A stretch of DNA of 64,000 nt from Anaerolineae bacterium (GTDB lineage Bacteria; Chloroflexota; Anaerolineae; Promineifilales; Promineifilaceae): contig JAHDWK010000004.1 in NCBI GenBank assembly GCA_023382655.1, positions 1-64,000 on the forward strand, written 5' to 3'. This document shows positions 1 through 7,465 of this stretch, one piece after another. The notes below the pieces were generated by a model that saw only the letters and a list, made by a program, of their open reading frames with translations, was not told the DNA's origin and did not search any database. A program made the position numbers and the translations under genes. Positions within the stretch are counted from its first letter, which is position 1. Each line of letters begins with the position of its first letter.

Positions 1-539
1 GGAGTTGCGCTCTCCGCGAATTCCTGCCCTTCAGGTTTCCTGAGCGAAAGTCCTACATACACATCTTGAGCTGGCAAATCCCATAACTGTGTTGTTACAT
101 CAGCATGGTTATTAACAACAATAGTATCGTCCGTTAAAAAATCAATCCGTCCCGCCTCAACTGGTAAAGAATCCAATTGTTGCCCATTCAGCAAGTCCCA
201 AAGAATGAGTTCTTTGCCATTGCTGCTCAGGAACATCAGCTCATCAGGAGAAATCGAGGCCCATCGTACATGCCATTGAGAGACTTGGCTAATGAGGCGC
301 AGCTGTTTAGCATCCCATATTTGTAAAACGCCATCGGAAAGAACATAAAATTTTTCGCCACTGTCAGAATAAGCAAGTTCGCTTCCACGTATATCTGTGA
401 CTACTTTGCATCCACTTAGGCCAAAGCGCACATCAAGTGATTGGCATGTGCCCATCAATGTAAGCAAATAGCCACAGCCTAGTATCAAACACAATATTAG
501 TAAGAATAAAAACCCACCAAACGAACGTTGAAGTTGCAT
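1..539 (-). CDS. Partial WD40-repeat lipoprotein (C-terminus outside window)
   Basis: An open frame enters from beyond base 1 and starts at the ATG at 539-537; an in-frame ATG at 551 is an alternative. The first 20 residues form a hydrophobic signal segment ending in Leu-Ile-Leu-Gly-Cys, a good lipobox, so the mature protein is probably a lipid-anchored exported protein. Beyond it are at least three WD40/beta-propeller-like strands ending in Ile-Trp-Asp, Leu-Trp-Asp and Leu-Trp-Asp, each following a short Gly-containing turn. About 179 codons are present. The region is more AT-rich than most of the window. Substrate or partner cannot be told; a beta-propeller binding role is inferred from the repeats only. 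Confidence 0.7.
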   Translation of the reverse strand, partial: MQLQRSFGGFLFLLILCLILGCGYLLTLMGTCQSLDVRFGLSGCKVVTDIRGSELAYSDSGEKFYVLSDGVLQIWDAKQLRLISQVSQWHVRWASISPDELMFLSSNGKELILWDLLNGQQLDSLPVEAGRIDFLTDDTIVVNNHADVTTQLWDLPAQDVYVGLSLRKPEGQEFAESAT

Positions 540-559
540 ACTATGCCCCATCAAATAAC

Positions 560-742
560 TCACAAAAATAACCATTGGTGCCAGTTCACATTAATAAACT
601 GACACCAATCGTGTTGTCCCCTTGCTCCGGCGCGGTCTTCTGCTGGCGGCTGCGGCCGCCTCTCAGCCCGAAGGGATGCTTTCCAGGCCGTTGCCTGCCG
701 CACCAGCCCTTTGCTCACCGGGTTGTCATGGATATACTGCAT
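560..742 (-). pseudogene. Relic of IS200-like / RAYT transposase (C-terminal scrap)
   Basis: A 60-codon frame beginning Tyr-Ile-His-Asp-Asn-Pro-Val-Ser-Lys-Gly-Leu-Val matches the conserved C-terminal 'YIHxNPVxxGLV' segment of Y1 transposases of the REP-associated (RAYT) type. The catalytic HUH and Tyr regions that should precede it are missing: immediately upstream on the minus strand lies a REP-like hairpin instead. The remaining 45 residues look like read-through of unrelated GC-rich DNA. It is therefore a truncated, non-functional remnant. The call rests on this one short motif plus the adjacent palindrome. Confidence 0.55.
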
Positions 743-745
743 TTG

Positions 746-792
746 GGAGTGGCGGCTTTAGCCGGTAGCGTTACGGCTAAAGCCACCACTCC
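746..792. repeat. REP-like imperfect palindrome beside transposase relic
   Basis: Two 19-base arms (746-764 and 774-792) pair with a single G/T mismatch around a 9-base loop. The core word is GGCGGCTTTAGCCG, repeated in inverted form. This is the architecture of REP/BIME sequences mobilised by RAYT transposases, and it sits 4 bases from a RAYT-like coding scrap. There is no following T run, so a simple terminator for the flanking minus-strand gene (stop at 817) is less likely. Confidence 0.7.
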
Positions 793-816
793 GGGAACTT
801 ACTTCTAAACGTTTGT

Positions 817-1932
817 TTAGGCCAATAAAAACTCATCCATTGCCGCAAACAGCGTTTCCAGGTCGGCCATGTGCAGGTCGCCCATGTGGGCGATGCGGAA
901 TGTTTTGCCTTTGAGCGCGCCATAACCGTTGGAGATGATCATGCCGCGTGTACGCAGGAATTTGTTGAGGGCGGAGATGTCTATTTCGCGGTTATTCACG
1001 GCCGTTGTCACCGTCGTAGATTCATACCCTGGTGCGGCAAACAGGGGGAATCCTTTGCTCTTAACCCAGGCAATCGTACGGTCACGCATCGCCACATGCC
1101 GGGTGATGCGCGCTTCCACCCCTTCGGCCAATATCCGGTCTAGCTGCACGTCGGCCGCATACAACAGCGAGACGGGTGTGGTGGCCGATGTCTGGTGTTT
1201 CTGCAAGAACTTGTTCATATCAATAAAGTCGAAGTAGAAACCACGATGGGGCACGGTTTTGGCTTTGTCCATTGCCCGTTGCGAGACGGCACAAAAGGCC
1301 AGACCGGGCGGCAGGGCAAACGCTTTCTGGCTGGAGGTAAACAACACGTCCAGATCCCACTCGTCAAAGGGCAGGTACGCGCCAGAGAGACTGCTCACCG
1401 CATCCACAATGATGATGATGTCATCTCCATTGGGCAGGGCGCGGATGGCTCTGGCAATTTCCCCCACCGGGCTGGCGACGCCGGTGCTGGTTTCGTTGTG
1501 CGCCAGGGTGATGGCGTCAAATTCACCGCTGGCCAGGCGTGTGGCTACCGGCTCCGGCAAGATCGCCTGGCCCCATTCCACTTCGTAAATTTCATTGGCT
1601 TTGCCATTGGCGGCGGTGATTTCAGCCATGCGCTGGCTGAAAGCGCCATTAACGCAGTTCAGCACTTTTTTGTTGACGGTATTGCGCACGGCGCCTTCCA
1701 TAAAACCGGTGCCGGTGGCCGCCGCAATGAGGACGGGCTGGCCGGTCATAAAGACCTGCTGCAACTTTGGCTCGACGCTGGCGATGAGATCGGTACATTC
1801 CGGCATCCGATGGCCGGTCATCCATTTGCCCTGGGCATCCAGTATTTCGGGGAGAACCTCAGTTGGTCCCGGAATGAACAGCTTGATATGTGGCGTTGAT
1901 TGCCTGAAAGAATTTTGATTCGAGTTTGTCAT
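817..1932 (-). CDS. Class V aminotransferase (SerC/alanine-glyoxylate type)
   Basis: A 371-residue PLP enzyme of the class V family. It has the N-terminal Pro-Gly-Pro-Thr-Glu motif (about residues 21-25), the Thr-His-Arg-like 'GHRMPE' segment (40-45), the PLP-ring Asp in Val-Asp-Ala-Val-Ser-Ser (about 177) and the Schiff-base Lys in Ser-Ser-Gln-Lys-Ala (about 203). The C-terminal 'RIAHMGD' segment is typical of SerC-like and alanine-glyoxylate aminotransferases. It follows, and overlaps by 74 bases, a phosphoserine-phosphatase-like gene, so a role in serine synthesis (3-phosphohydroxypyruvate to phosphoserine) is inferred. Alanine- or serine-glyoxylate transamination cannot be excluded by sequence alone. 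Confidence 0.85.
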   Translation of the reverse strand: MTNSNQNSFRQSTPHIKLFIPGPTEVLPEILDAQGKWMTGHRMPECTDLIASVEPKLQQVFMTGQPVLIAAATGTGFMEGAVRNTVNKKVLNCVNGAFSQRMAEITAANGKANEIYEVEWGQAILPEPVATRLASGEFDAITLAHNETSTGVASPVGEIARAIRALPNGDDIIIIVDAVSSLSGAYLPFDEWDLDVLFTSSQKAFALPPGLAFCAVSQRAMDKAKTVPHRGFYFDFIDMNKFLQKHQTSATTPVSLLYAADVQLDRILAEGVEARITRHVAMRDRTIAWVKSKGFPLFAAPGYESTTVTTAVNNREIDISALNKFLRTRGMIISNGYGALKGKTFRIAHMGDLHMADLETLFAAMDEFLLA

Positions 1933-2770
1933 GGTTAAAACTTAAAGCTCCTGTTTGAATGAGTTGGACTCCTTTTTCAAAAATCGCGTGATGGGGGGTG
2001 CCTTGTAAGCGGCGGCCAACCGATGGCCCGGCAGCCAGCAGCAGCAGGGGGGCCAGGCTGGGTGTGTGTAAAAAGACCGGCGCTTCCTGGCGCACCCGCG
2101 CCCGTTCTACCACACCGCCGTAACCAACAAAGAGGTCTACGGCATTGCCTGCCAGCAGGTCGCTGCTGCCGTCGCCGATGAGCAGGCTGCGGCCCGAAGT
2201 AACTTTGGGTTGGCCGGGCGCTGCTTCCGGTTCGCCGTGTTGTTCCCCCAATAACTCCCGCACAATCTGGGCCTTGCCATCGCTGATGGTGAGTGCGCCT
2301 TCTTCATAATCCAGGTAACAGCCCGATTCTGGCGCATCGGCGTCGGTGGGCGGCGCTTCCCACCAACGCCCGGCCAACCGATTGTAGTCTACATGCACCG
2401 CGCGTATATGGTCGCGGGGGACGCCCAGGTGGACGCCAAATTCGGCCACCGGCTCGGCCAGCCCGCCACTGATGATGTAGACCTGGTGGCCTGACGCTTG
2501 CAGAGCGGCAATCACTTCCCGCGCATCTTCGACGATATGCCGTTTGTATATGCGCCGGATTTCCCGTATTTGCTCTTGGGTGGGTTTGATGGCTTGCAGC
2601 CGCTTGGCGTATACGTCGGCCAGGTCCAGTTTGCCGTCCATGGCGGCGTTAGTCAGAACTTCCACGCGCCACTTTTTGCCGGCCATTTCGGCCAGGATGT
2701 CTATGCCTTCTACGGCCGTCAGCGTAGAATCGCAGTCAAAAAAAATATGTTCGTAGGGAGGCCAGCGCAT
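1859..2770 (-). CDS. serB: HAD-family phosphoserine phosphatase-like protein
   Basis: A 303-residue HAD hydrolase of the SerB type. Motif I is Phe-Phe-Asp-Cys-Asp-Ser-Thr (nucleophile Asp near residue 12), motif II is Ile-Ile-Ser-Gly-Gly (about 99-103) and motif III includes Gly-Asp-Gly-Ser-Ser-Asp. The helical cap lies at about 20-80. The reaction would be dephosphorylation of phosphoserine to serine, in step with the downstream class V aminotransferase. Homologues normally end soon after a motif resembling 'GVQLIQTG', whereas here the frame runs about 25 codons further and overlaps the next gene by 74 bases, which suggests loss of the original stop codon or a sequence error. Confidence 0.8.
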   Translation of the reverse strand: MRWPPYEHIFFDCDSTLTAVEGIDILAEMAGKKWRVEVLTNAAMDGKLDLADVYAKRLQAIKPTQEQIREIRRIYKRHIVEDAREVIAALQASGHQVYIISGGLAEPVAEFGVHLGVPRDHIRAVHVDYNRLAGRWWEAPPTDADAPESGCYLDYEEGALTISDGKAQIVRELLGEQHGEPEAAPGQPKVTSGRSLLIGDGSSDLLAGNAVDLFVGYGGVVERARVRQEAPVFLHTPSLAPLLLLAAGPSVGRRLQGTPHHAIFEKGVQLIQTGALSFNHDKLESKFFQAINATYQAVHSGTN

Positions 2771-2782
2771 AATTGAGTGTCC

Positions 2783-2810
2783 ATGTGTTTATATGTTCCG
2801 GTAAACACAT
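2783..2810. repeat. Short inverted repeat upstream of serB-like gene
   Basis: Perfect 9-base arms, ATGTGTTTA at 2783-2791 and its complement at 2802-2810, around a 10-base loop. It lies in the 149-base divergent spacer just upstream of the phosphatase start at 2770. A related 'TGTTTAC/GTAAACA' word recurs in the leader near 16430. It may be an operator or a dispersed repeat; the sequence does not decide. Confidence 0.5.
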
Positions 2811-2919
2811 CTTAAGTTTATCATGGTGGATTGTAACGGGTAGGGGGGACATTGACAAAAGTTTCACAATCGGTTTGGTCAGATTGGTAGGGGTTTTAAC
2901 TCTTTGGTAAACTTGGCCC

Positions 2920-4074
2920 ATGCCTGCTGTACAAATTCGTCAATTTATGGAAAAACATCGCCCGGAAATGGTTGATTTTCTGGCGGCGTTGGTGCTGGCC
3001 GAATCACCGTCCTCGGAGCCGGAAACCCAGGTGGGGGTACAAACCCTGCTGCGCGAAGCCCTGTCGCGTCTGGATTATGAGGTCACGCATCTACCCGGCC
3101 AACAGACAGGGGGGCATTTGCTGGCCCAACCACGACATGTTGATCCGGCCCAGCCGCAACAGCTTTTAGTAGGGCACTGTGACACGGTTTGGCCGCTGGG
3201 TACGTTGCGCGAAATGCCGCTGAAGATTGAAGAAGACAAGATGCACGGGCCGGGTGTGTATGACATGAAAGGGGGGTTGACGCAGATGGTGTTTGCCTTG
3301 CGGGCGCTGCGGGAGTTGGGTTTGCCCACGGCCGTCACGCCCATCTGCTTCATCAACTCCGACGAAGAAATTGGCAGCCCAGAATCTACGCCCCACATTG
3401 AGGCGTTGGCGCAGCAGGTGTGCCGGGCGTTGATTTTAGAACCGGCGCTGGGTCCGACCGGTAAGTTGAAAACGGCGCGTAAAGGGGTGGCTAATTATAA
3501 AGTGGTGGTTCACGGCCGTGCTGCCCACGCCGGGCTTGATCCCGAAAAGGGGGTGAGCGCCATCTTAGAAATGTCCCACATTATTCAACAGCTTTTTGCT
3601 TTGAATGACCCGGCCAACGGGGTGAGTGTTAATGTGGGCATTGTGCAGGGGGGCTTGCGCACCAATGTGGTGGCCCCGGAATGTACGGCCTGGGTAGATG
3701 TGCGTGTGCCCCGGCAGCCAGATACGGAGCGGATTGACACGGCCGTCAACCAGTTGCCTCCCACCTTACCTGGGGCTTCCCTGGAAATCAGCGGTGGCAT
3801 TGGCCGGGTGCCGTTGGAGCGCACCCCGCGCAATCGTCGCCTGTGGGCACAGGCGCAGGCCGCCGGTTTGCAAATGGGATTGGAATTGGCGGAAGGCATG
3901 GCTGGCGGCGGTTCTGATGGCAATACCACCAGCCGTTTCACGGCGACACTGGATGGTTTAGGCCCGGTGGGTGATGGCGCCCATGCCCGGCACGAATTTC
4001 TGTATATAGATACACTGGTGGAACGAGCCACTCTCTTAACTTTATTGTTGTTAGCCGAACAACCAGAAGATTGA
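2920..4074 (+). CDS. M20-family metallopeptidase (carboxypeptidase G2/ArgE-like)
   Basis: A 384-residue M20 peptidase. The metal-site motifs are visible in order: Gly-His-Cys-Asp-Thr-Val (His86, Asp88), Gly-Val-Tyr-Asp-Met-Lys-Gly-Gly (bridging Asp115), Ser-Asp-Glu-Glu-Ile-Gly (catalytic and ligand Glu149/150), and a C-terminal Asp-Gly-Ala-His-Ala ligand His. The dimerisation domain (about 180-290) carries the usual 'GRAAHAG' loop. The ATG at 2920 begins right where family members start. The family hydrolyses C-terminal glutamate, N-acyl amino acids or small peptides in the cytoplasm; the exact substrate is not evident. It stands alone, 71 bases before the kinase gene. Confidence 0.88.
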   Translation: MPAVQIRQFMEKHRPEMVDFLAALVLAESPSSEPETQVGVQTLLREALSRLDYEVTHLPGQQTGGHLLAQPRHVDPAQPQQLLVGHCDTVWPLGTLREMPLKIEEDKMHGPGVYDMKGGLTQMVFALRALRELGLPTAVTPICFINSDEEIGSPESTPHIEALAQQVCRALILEPALGPTGKLKTARKGVANYKVVVHGRAAHAGLDPEKGVSAILEMSHIIQQLFALNDPANGVSVNVGIVQGGLRTNVVAPECTAWVDVRVPRQPDTERIDTAVNQLPPTLPGASLEISGGIGRVPLERTPRNRRLWAQAQAAGLQMGLELAEGMAGGGSDGNTTSRFTATLDGLGPVGDGAHARHEFLYIDTLVERATLLTLLLLAEQPED

Positions 4075-4145
4075 CCCTGTGCAAACCGGCGTTATGGTTC
4101 CTGATTCGCCTTGAACCCAAGTAGAACGATAGTAGCGTTACGCTT

Positions 4146-5597
4146 ATGATGCAGAACCCCATCAAAATCCTGCTGATTGCGGATGATCTCACCCACATCC
4201 AGCAAATCCGGCGGTTGTTAGCCGACAGCACCAGGGCTACCCAGGCGCACGCACCGGCCTATGAGGTGCTGCATAGTGACCGGTTGGCGATGGCCATTGC
4301 CTACCTGAATACCATCCATTTTGACCTGATCATTTTGAGCGTGGGGCTGGCCGACGGGGCAGAACGTTTAGCGGAAATACAAGCGTACAGCGGCGATACG
4401 CCGGTGATTGTGGTGGGGGAAGCGGCCGATGACGGCCGTTGGGCTATTCGGCAAGGCGTACAAGATTTTCTGGCACGGCCGTTATTAACGCCAGCGATGT
4501 TGAATCGCACGATTGGTTTTGTTCGTGAGCGGCAGATGTTAGCGGCCACGGCCGTGCCTTATCGCCTGCTGGTAGAAAATAACGCCGACGGCATTGTGGT
4601 AGTTTCTAAGCAGGGAATCGTTCTGTTTGCCAATGCGGCCGCCGCCCATATTTTGCAACAAGAACCAGAGACGCTCATCGGCGAGAAGTTTTCGCTTCCC
4701 TTGCCGCGCAAAGATACCGCTGAATTTAACGTGGTGCGGGAGGATGCCCAGCCAACGGCCATTGAAATGCGGTTGGTAGAGACGGATTGGCAAGGCGAGC
4801 GGGTATACCTGGCTTCGTTGCGCGATATTACTTCTCATCAACGAGCGAAAATAGCGATGCGCGAGAAGGCGGCTGAGTTAGAAGTCCGCAACATCGCGTT
4901 GGACGAGTTTGCCCACACCATGGCACATCAGGTACAAGGGTTGCTCAGCCAGATGGTAGGTTATGCCAGTTATCTGGAGATGCAGTACGGCCGTGCCCTG
5001 GATGAGGAGTTTGCTACTGTCGTTTCCCGCATTGTGCAGAGCGGGCACAAAATGAACAACGTCATCAGTGAATTGCTGCTATTAGCCAGTATGCGTGGCA
5101 GTGATGTCACCGTAGAGCCGCTGCATATGCAGCGGGTGGTAGCCGAGGTGTTGAAACGGCTGCGCTATCAGATTGAACAATCCGAAGTAGAAATTGTCCT
5201 GCCCGAAAGCTGGCCTGTGGCGCTGGGGCATGGCTCATGGATTGAAGAGGTGTGGGTCAATTACCTCAGCAATGGCATTAAATATGGCGGCGACCCACCC
5301 CGTCTGGAATTTGGCTCAACTCTGACGCCCGACGGTATGGCGCGTTTTTGGGTCAGAGATAATGGCATTGGCATCCCCGATATTGACCAAAAGCTGTTAT
5401 TTAAGCCACATACCCGGCTAGGCCCTAAACAAATACGTGGCGAAGGGTTGGGGCTTTCCATCGTGCGCCGGTTAGTCGCCAGGTGCGGTGGTGAGGTTGG
5501 GGTGGAGAGCCAGGAGGGTTGTGGCAGCCTGTTTTGGTTTAGTTTACCGCTGGCGGATGGGGTGGACACGGCCGTAGACAACCATGACTCGACCTGA
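4146..5597 (+). CDS. Receiver-like/PAS hybrid histidine kinase
   Basis: A 483-residue cytoplasmic sensor kinase. Residues 1-125 have a receiver fold (Asp13-Asp14 acidic pair), but the phosphoacceptor position is Ser65 in 'DLIILSVGLADG' and the conserved Lys is Arg111, so this receiver is probably not phosphorylated. A PAS domain spans about 138-235. The H-box is 'FAHTMAHQVQGLL' with His261 followed by Gln rather than the usual Glu or Asp. The ATPase domain has an N-box near 'NYLSNGIKYGG' and G-boxes DNGIGIP and GEGLGLSIV. The last 14 bases overlap the McrC-like gene. No membrane segment is seen. Partner regulator is not adjacent. Confidence 0.85.
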   Translation: MMQNPIKILLIADDLTHIQQIRRLLADSTRATQAHAPAYEVLHSDRLAMAIAYLNTIHFDLIILSVGLADGAERLAEIQAYSGDTPVIVVGEAADDGRWAIRQGVQDFLARPLLTPAMLNRTIGFVRERQMLAATAVPYRLLVENNADGIVVVSKQGIVLFANAAAAHILQQEPETLIGEKFSLPLPRKDTAEFNVVREDAQPTAIEMRLVETDWQGERVYLASLRDITSHQRAKIAMREKAAELEVRNIALDEFAHTMAHQVQGLLSQMVGYASYLEMQYGRALDEEFATVVSRIVQSGHKMNNVISELLLLASMRGSDVTVEPLHMQRVVAEVLKRLRYQIEQSEVEIVLPESWPVALGHGSWIEEVWVNYLSNGIKYGGDPPRLEFGSTLTPDGMARFWVRDNGIGIPDIDQKLLFKPHTRLGPKQIRGEGLGLSIVRRLVARCGGEVGVESQEGCGSLFWFSLPLADGVDTAVDNHDST

Positions 5598-6807
5598 TGT
5601 GACCCTGGTAGAGTACCACACTGCTTATTTGCCTGCTGAAGCGCTGACTTTCGCTGAAGGGTTGGCGCTGTGGCGCAATTTTGACCAGCGGGGCAAACGG
5701 CTGCATCTTTCCTTTCCTTCCCCCAAAACCGAAAATCAATGGGCCATTACCCCCCAGGGTTGGGTCGGGCACATCCCCGTGGCGGCCGATATGACGCTGC
5801 ACATCCAACCCCGGTTGCCACTGACCAACCTGTTCCCTCTATGGGCATATGCCTATAATTTGCCACAGGAAGATTTGGATGATGATCTGGTGGGTGTTCA
5901 GTCCTTGGCCGCATTTTATGAGCAGGTGGTACAGCGGTTGTTGGCGCGGGTGCAGCGGCGGCAGCGCCAGGGATTGTACCGGACTTATCAGGCGCACACG
6001 GCCGTGACTCCCTTTGTGCGTGGTCGAATGGTGGCGTATCCGCAGCCGCCCCAGGTGGAACTCCGCTGTCACTATGAAGAACATACCGCCGACATACCGG
6101 AAAACCAATTGATCGCCTATACCTTGCAGCAGGTGGCGCGCAGCCGCCACTGTTCAAACGGTGTGCAAACGGCCGTGCGCCGTACCGCCCATCATCTGCA
6201 AGCCAATGTCACACCACGCCTTTTTACCCCCAGTGAATGGGCGGGCTGGTCATATACCCGGCTGAACCAGGATTACCGCCCTATGCATGCCCTGTGCCGC
6301 TTTTTGCTGGAGCAGAGTACACCGCTGGTGGAAGCTGGCCCGTTTGCCGGGCCACCGTTTCTGCTCAATATGGCCCGCCTGTTTGAACTGTTTGTGGCTG
6401 CCTGGTTGCAGGCGCACTTGCCCGCTCCCTGGCGGCTTAAAGTGCAGGAGGTAGTGACCGTAGGCCAGGCCAACGATCTGCGGTTTGATATTGACCTGGT
6501 GCTGTATGATGGCGACGGCCGGGTCACGGCCGTGTTGGACACCAAATATAAAACGCCTGCCCACACCGCCATGACGGACGTGAACCAGGTGGTGACGTAT
6601 GCCCAGGCAAAAGGCGCGCCCCAGGCAGTGTTGGTGTACCCGGTGGATTTGGTACGGCCGTTGGATGTCCAACTGCACCATCTCCACGTCCGCAGCCTCA
6701 CCTTTGCCATTACCGACGACCTGGAACAGGCCGGGCAACGCTTCCTGTCCGCTCTTTTCAACCGTTTACCGATTACCGATAACCGATTACCCGGAGATCC
6801 TCCATGA
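5584..6807 (+). CDS. mcrC: McrC-like restriction system nuclease subunit (no McrB nearby)
   Basis: A 407-residue protein of the McrC/5-methylcytosine restriction component family. The nuclease core is PD-(D/E)xK type: 'FDIDLVLYD' followed by 'AVLDTKYK' (about residues 302-325) supply the acidic residues and the Asp-x-Lys. The N-terminal half carries the beta-rich 'W-x-G-x-I' type segment of the family. McrC normally pairs with the GTPase McrB to cleave modified DNA; no McrB lies in this window. It overlaps the kinase gene by 14 bases and the next gene by 4 (ATGA), so all three are probably cotranscribed. The last ten or so residues (Pro-Ile-Thr-Asp-Asn-Arg-Leu-Pro) are encoded by a repeat word. 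Confidence 0.8.
   Translation: MTRPDVTLVEYHTAYLPAEALTFAEGLALWRNFDQRGKRLHLSFPSPKTENQWAITPQGWVGHIPVAADMTLHIQPRLPLTNLFPLWAYAYNLPQEDLDDDLVGVQSLAAFYEQVVQRLLARVQRRQRQGLYRTYQAHTAVTPFVRGRMVAYPQPPQVELRCHYEEHTADIPENQLIAYTLQQVARSRHCSNGVQTAVRRTAHHLQANVTPRLFTPSEWAGWSYTRLNQDYRPMHALCRFLLEQSTPLVEAGPFAGPPFLLNMARLFELFVAAWLQAHLPAPWRLKVQEVVTVGQANDLRFDIDLVLYDGDGRVTAVLDTKYKTPAHTAMTDVNQVVTYAQAKGAPQAVLVYPVDLVRPLDVQLHHLHVRSLTFAITDDLEQAGQRFLSALFNRLPITDNRLPGDPP
6761..6791 (+). repeat. ACCGATTA-word repeat inside mcrC 3' end
   Basis: The word ACCGATTAC, alternating with ACCGATAA, occurs three to four times in 31 bases at the end of the McrC-like gene. The same word array occurs in the spacer at 58683-58714 and a relative lies at 45478-45535. 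Here it is translated as the C-terminal tail. Confidence 0.6.
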
Positions 6808-7418
6808 GCTTTTTCAAAAAACTGTTCAAACAAAACCAACCCATCATCATCGTTTCCGGCTTGCCCCGCTCTGGCACTTCCATGATGATGAAGATGTTAG
6901 AGGCCGGGGGTATTCTGCCGCTCACCGACCAGATTCGCGCCGCTGACGACGACAATCCCAAAGGTTATTACGAGTTTGAACGGGTCAAACAACTGGATAA
7001 AGGGGATACGACCTGGATCGCCGACGCCCAGGGCAAAGCCGTCAAAGTGATCTCTCAACTGCTGCGCCACTTGCCTGCCGACCAGGAATACCGCGTTATT
7101 TTTATGCGCCGCCACATGGATGAAATTCTGGCATCCCAAAAAAAGATGCTGGTCAATCGCGGCGAAGATCCCAACCGCGTCAGCGATGAAGAACTAACCC
7201 GCCTTTTTGAAAAACACCTGGCGAACACCACCCAATGGCTGGATCAGCAGCCCAATATCAAAACCTTATATCTGCATTACAGCGATGTCCTGGCCGACCC
7301 CCGCCCCGCGGCCAACCAGATTAACACTTTTCTGGACGGCCGTCTGGACGTACAAACCATGGCTATTTCCGTTGATGCCACCCTCTATCGTAACCGCCAG
7401 GAACTTACTTCAGCGTGA
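6804..7418 (+). CDS. Sulfotransferase-family protein
   Basis: A 204-residue P-loop protein of the sulfotransferase family. The PAPS 5'-phosphosulfate loop is Ser-Gly-Leu-Pro-Arg-Ser-Gly-Thr-Ser (about residues 16-24), and a second conserved segment 'YRVIFMRRHMDEILASQ' (about 93-110) matches the region that binds the 3'-phosphate. The length is short but in range for bacterial homologues. The family transfers sulfate from PAPS to a hydroxyl or amine; the acceptor is unknown. Translation is coupled to the upstream mcrC gene through an ATGA overlap, an odd partnership. A perfect hairpin follows the stop. Confidence 0.8.
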   Translation: MSFFKKLFKQNQPIIIVSGLPRSGTSMMMKMLEAGGILPLTDQIRAADDDNPKGYYEFERVKQLDKGDTTWIADAQGKAVKVISQLLRHLPADQEYRVIFMRRHMDEILASQKKMLVNRGEDPNRVSDEELTRLFEKHLANTTQWLDQQPNIKTLYLHYSDVLADPRPAANQINTFLDGRLDVQTMAISVDATLYRNRQELTSA

Positions 7419-7424
7419 AAAACA

Positions 7425-7457
7425 AGACATCCGATTTCTTTGAGAAATCGGATGTCT
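7425..7457. terminator. Bidirectional terminator hairpin
   Basis: A perfect 15-base inverted repeat (7425-7439 with 7443-7457, 3-base loop, core ATCCGATTTCT) lies between two convergent genes. On the minus strand it is followed by TGTTTTTCA, giving a good intrinsic terminator for the aldehyde oxidoreductase gene that ends at 7466. On the plus strand, where it lies just after the sulfotransferase stop, the T run is weak. Confidence 0.8.
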
Positions 7458-7465
7458 AAGCTCAT

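Noticed and set aside
2852..2857. TTGACA as -35 box for the M20 gene
   Set aside because: No acceptable -10 hexamer 16-19 bases downstream.
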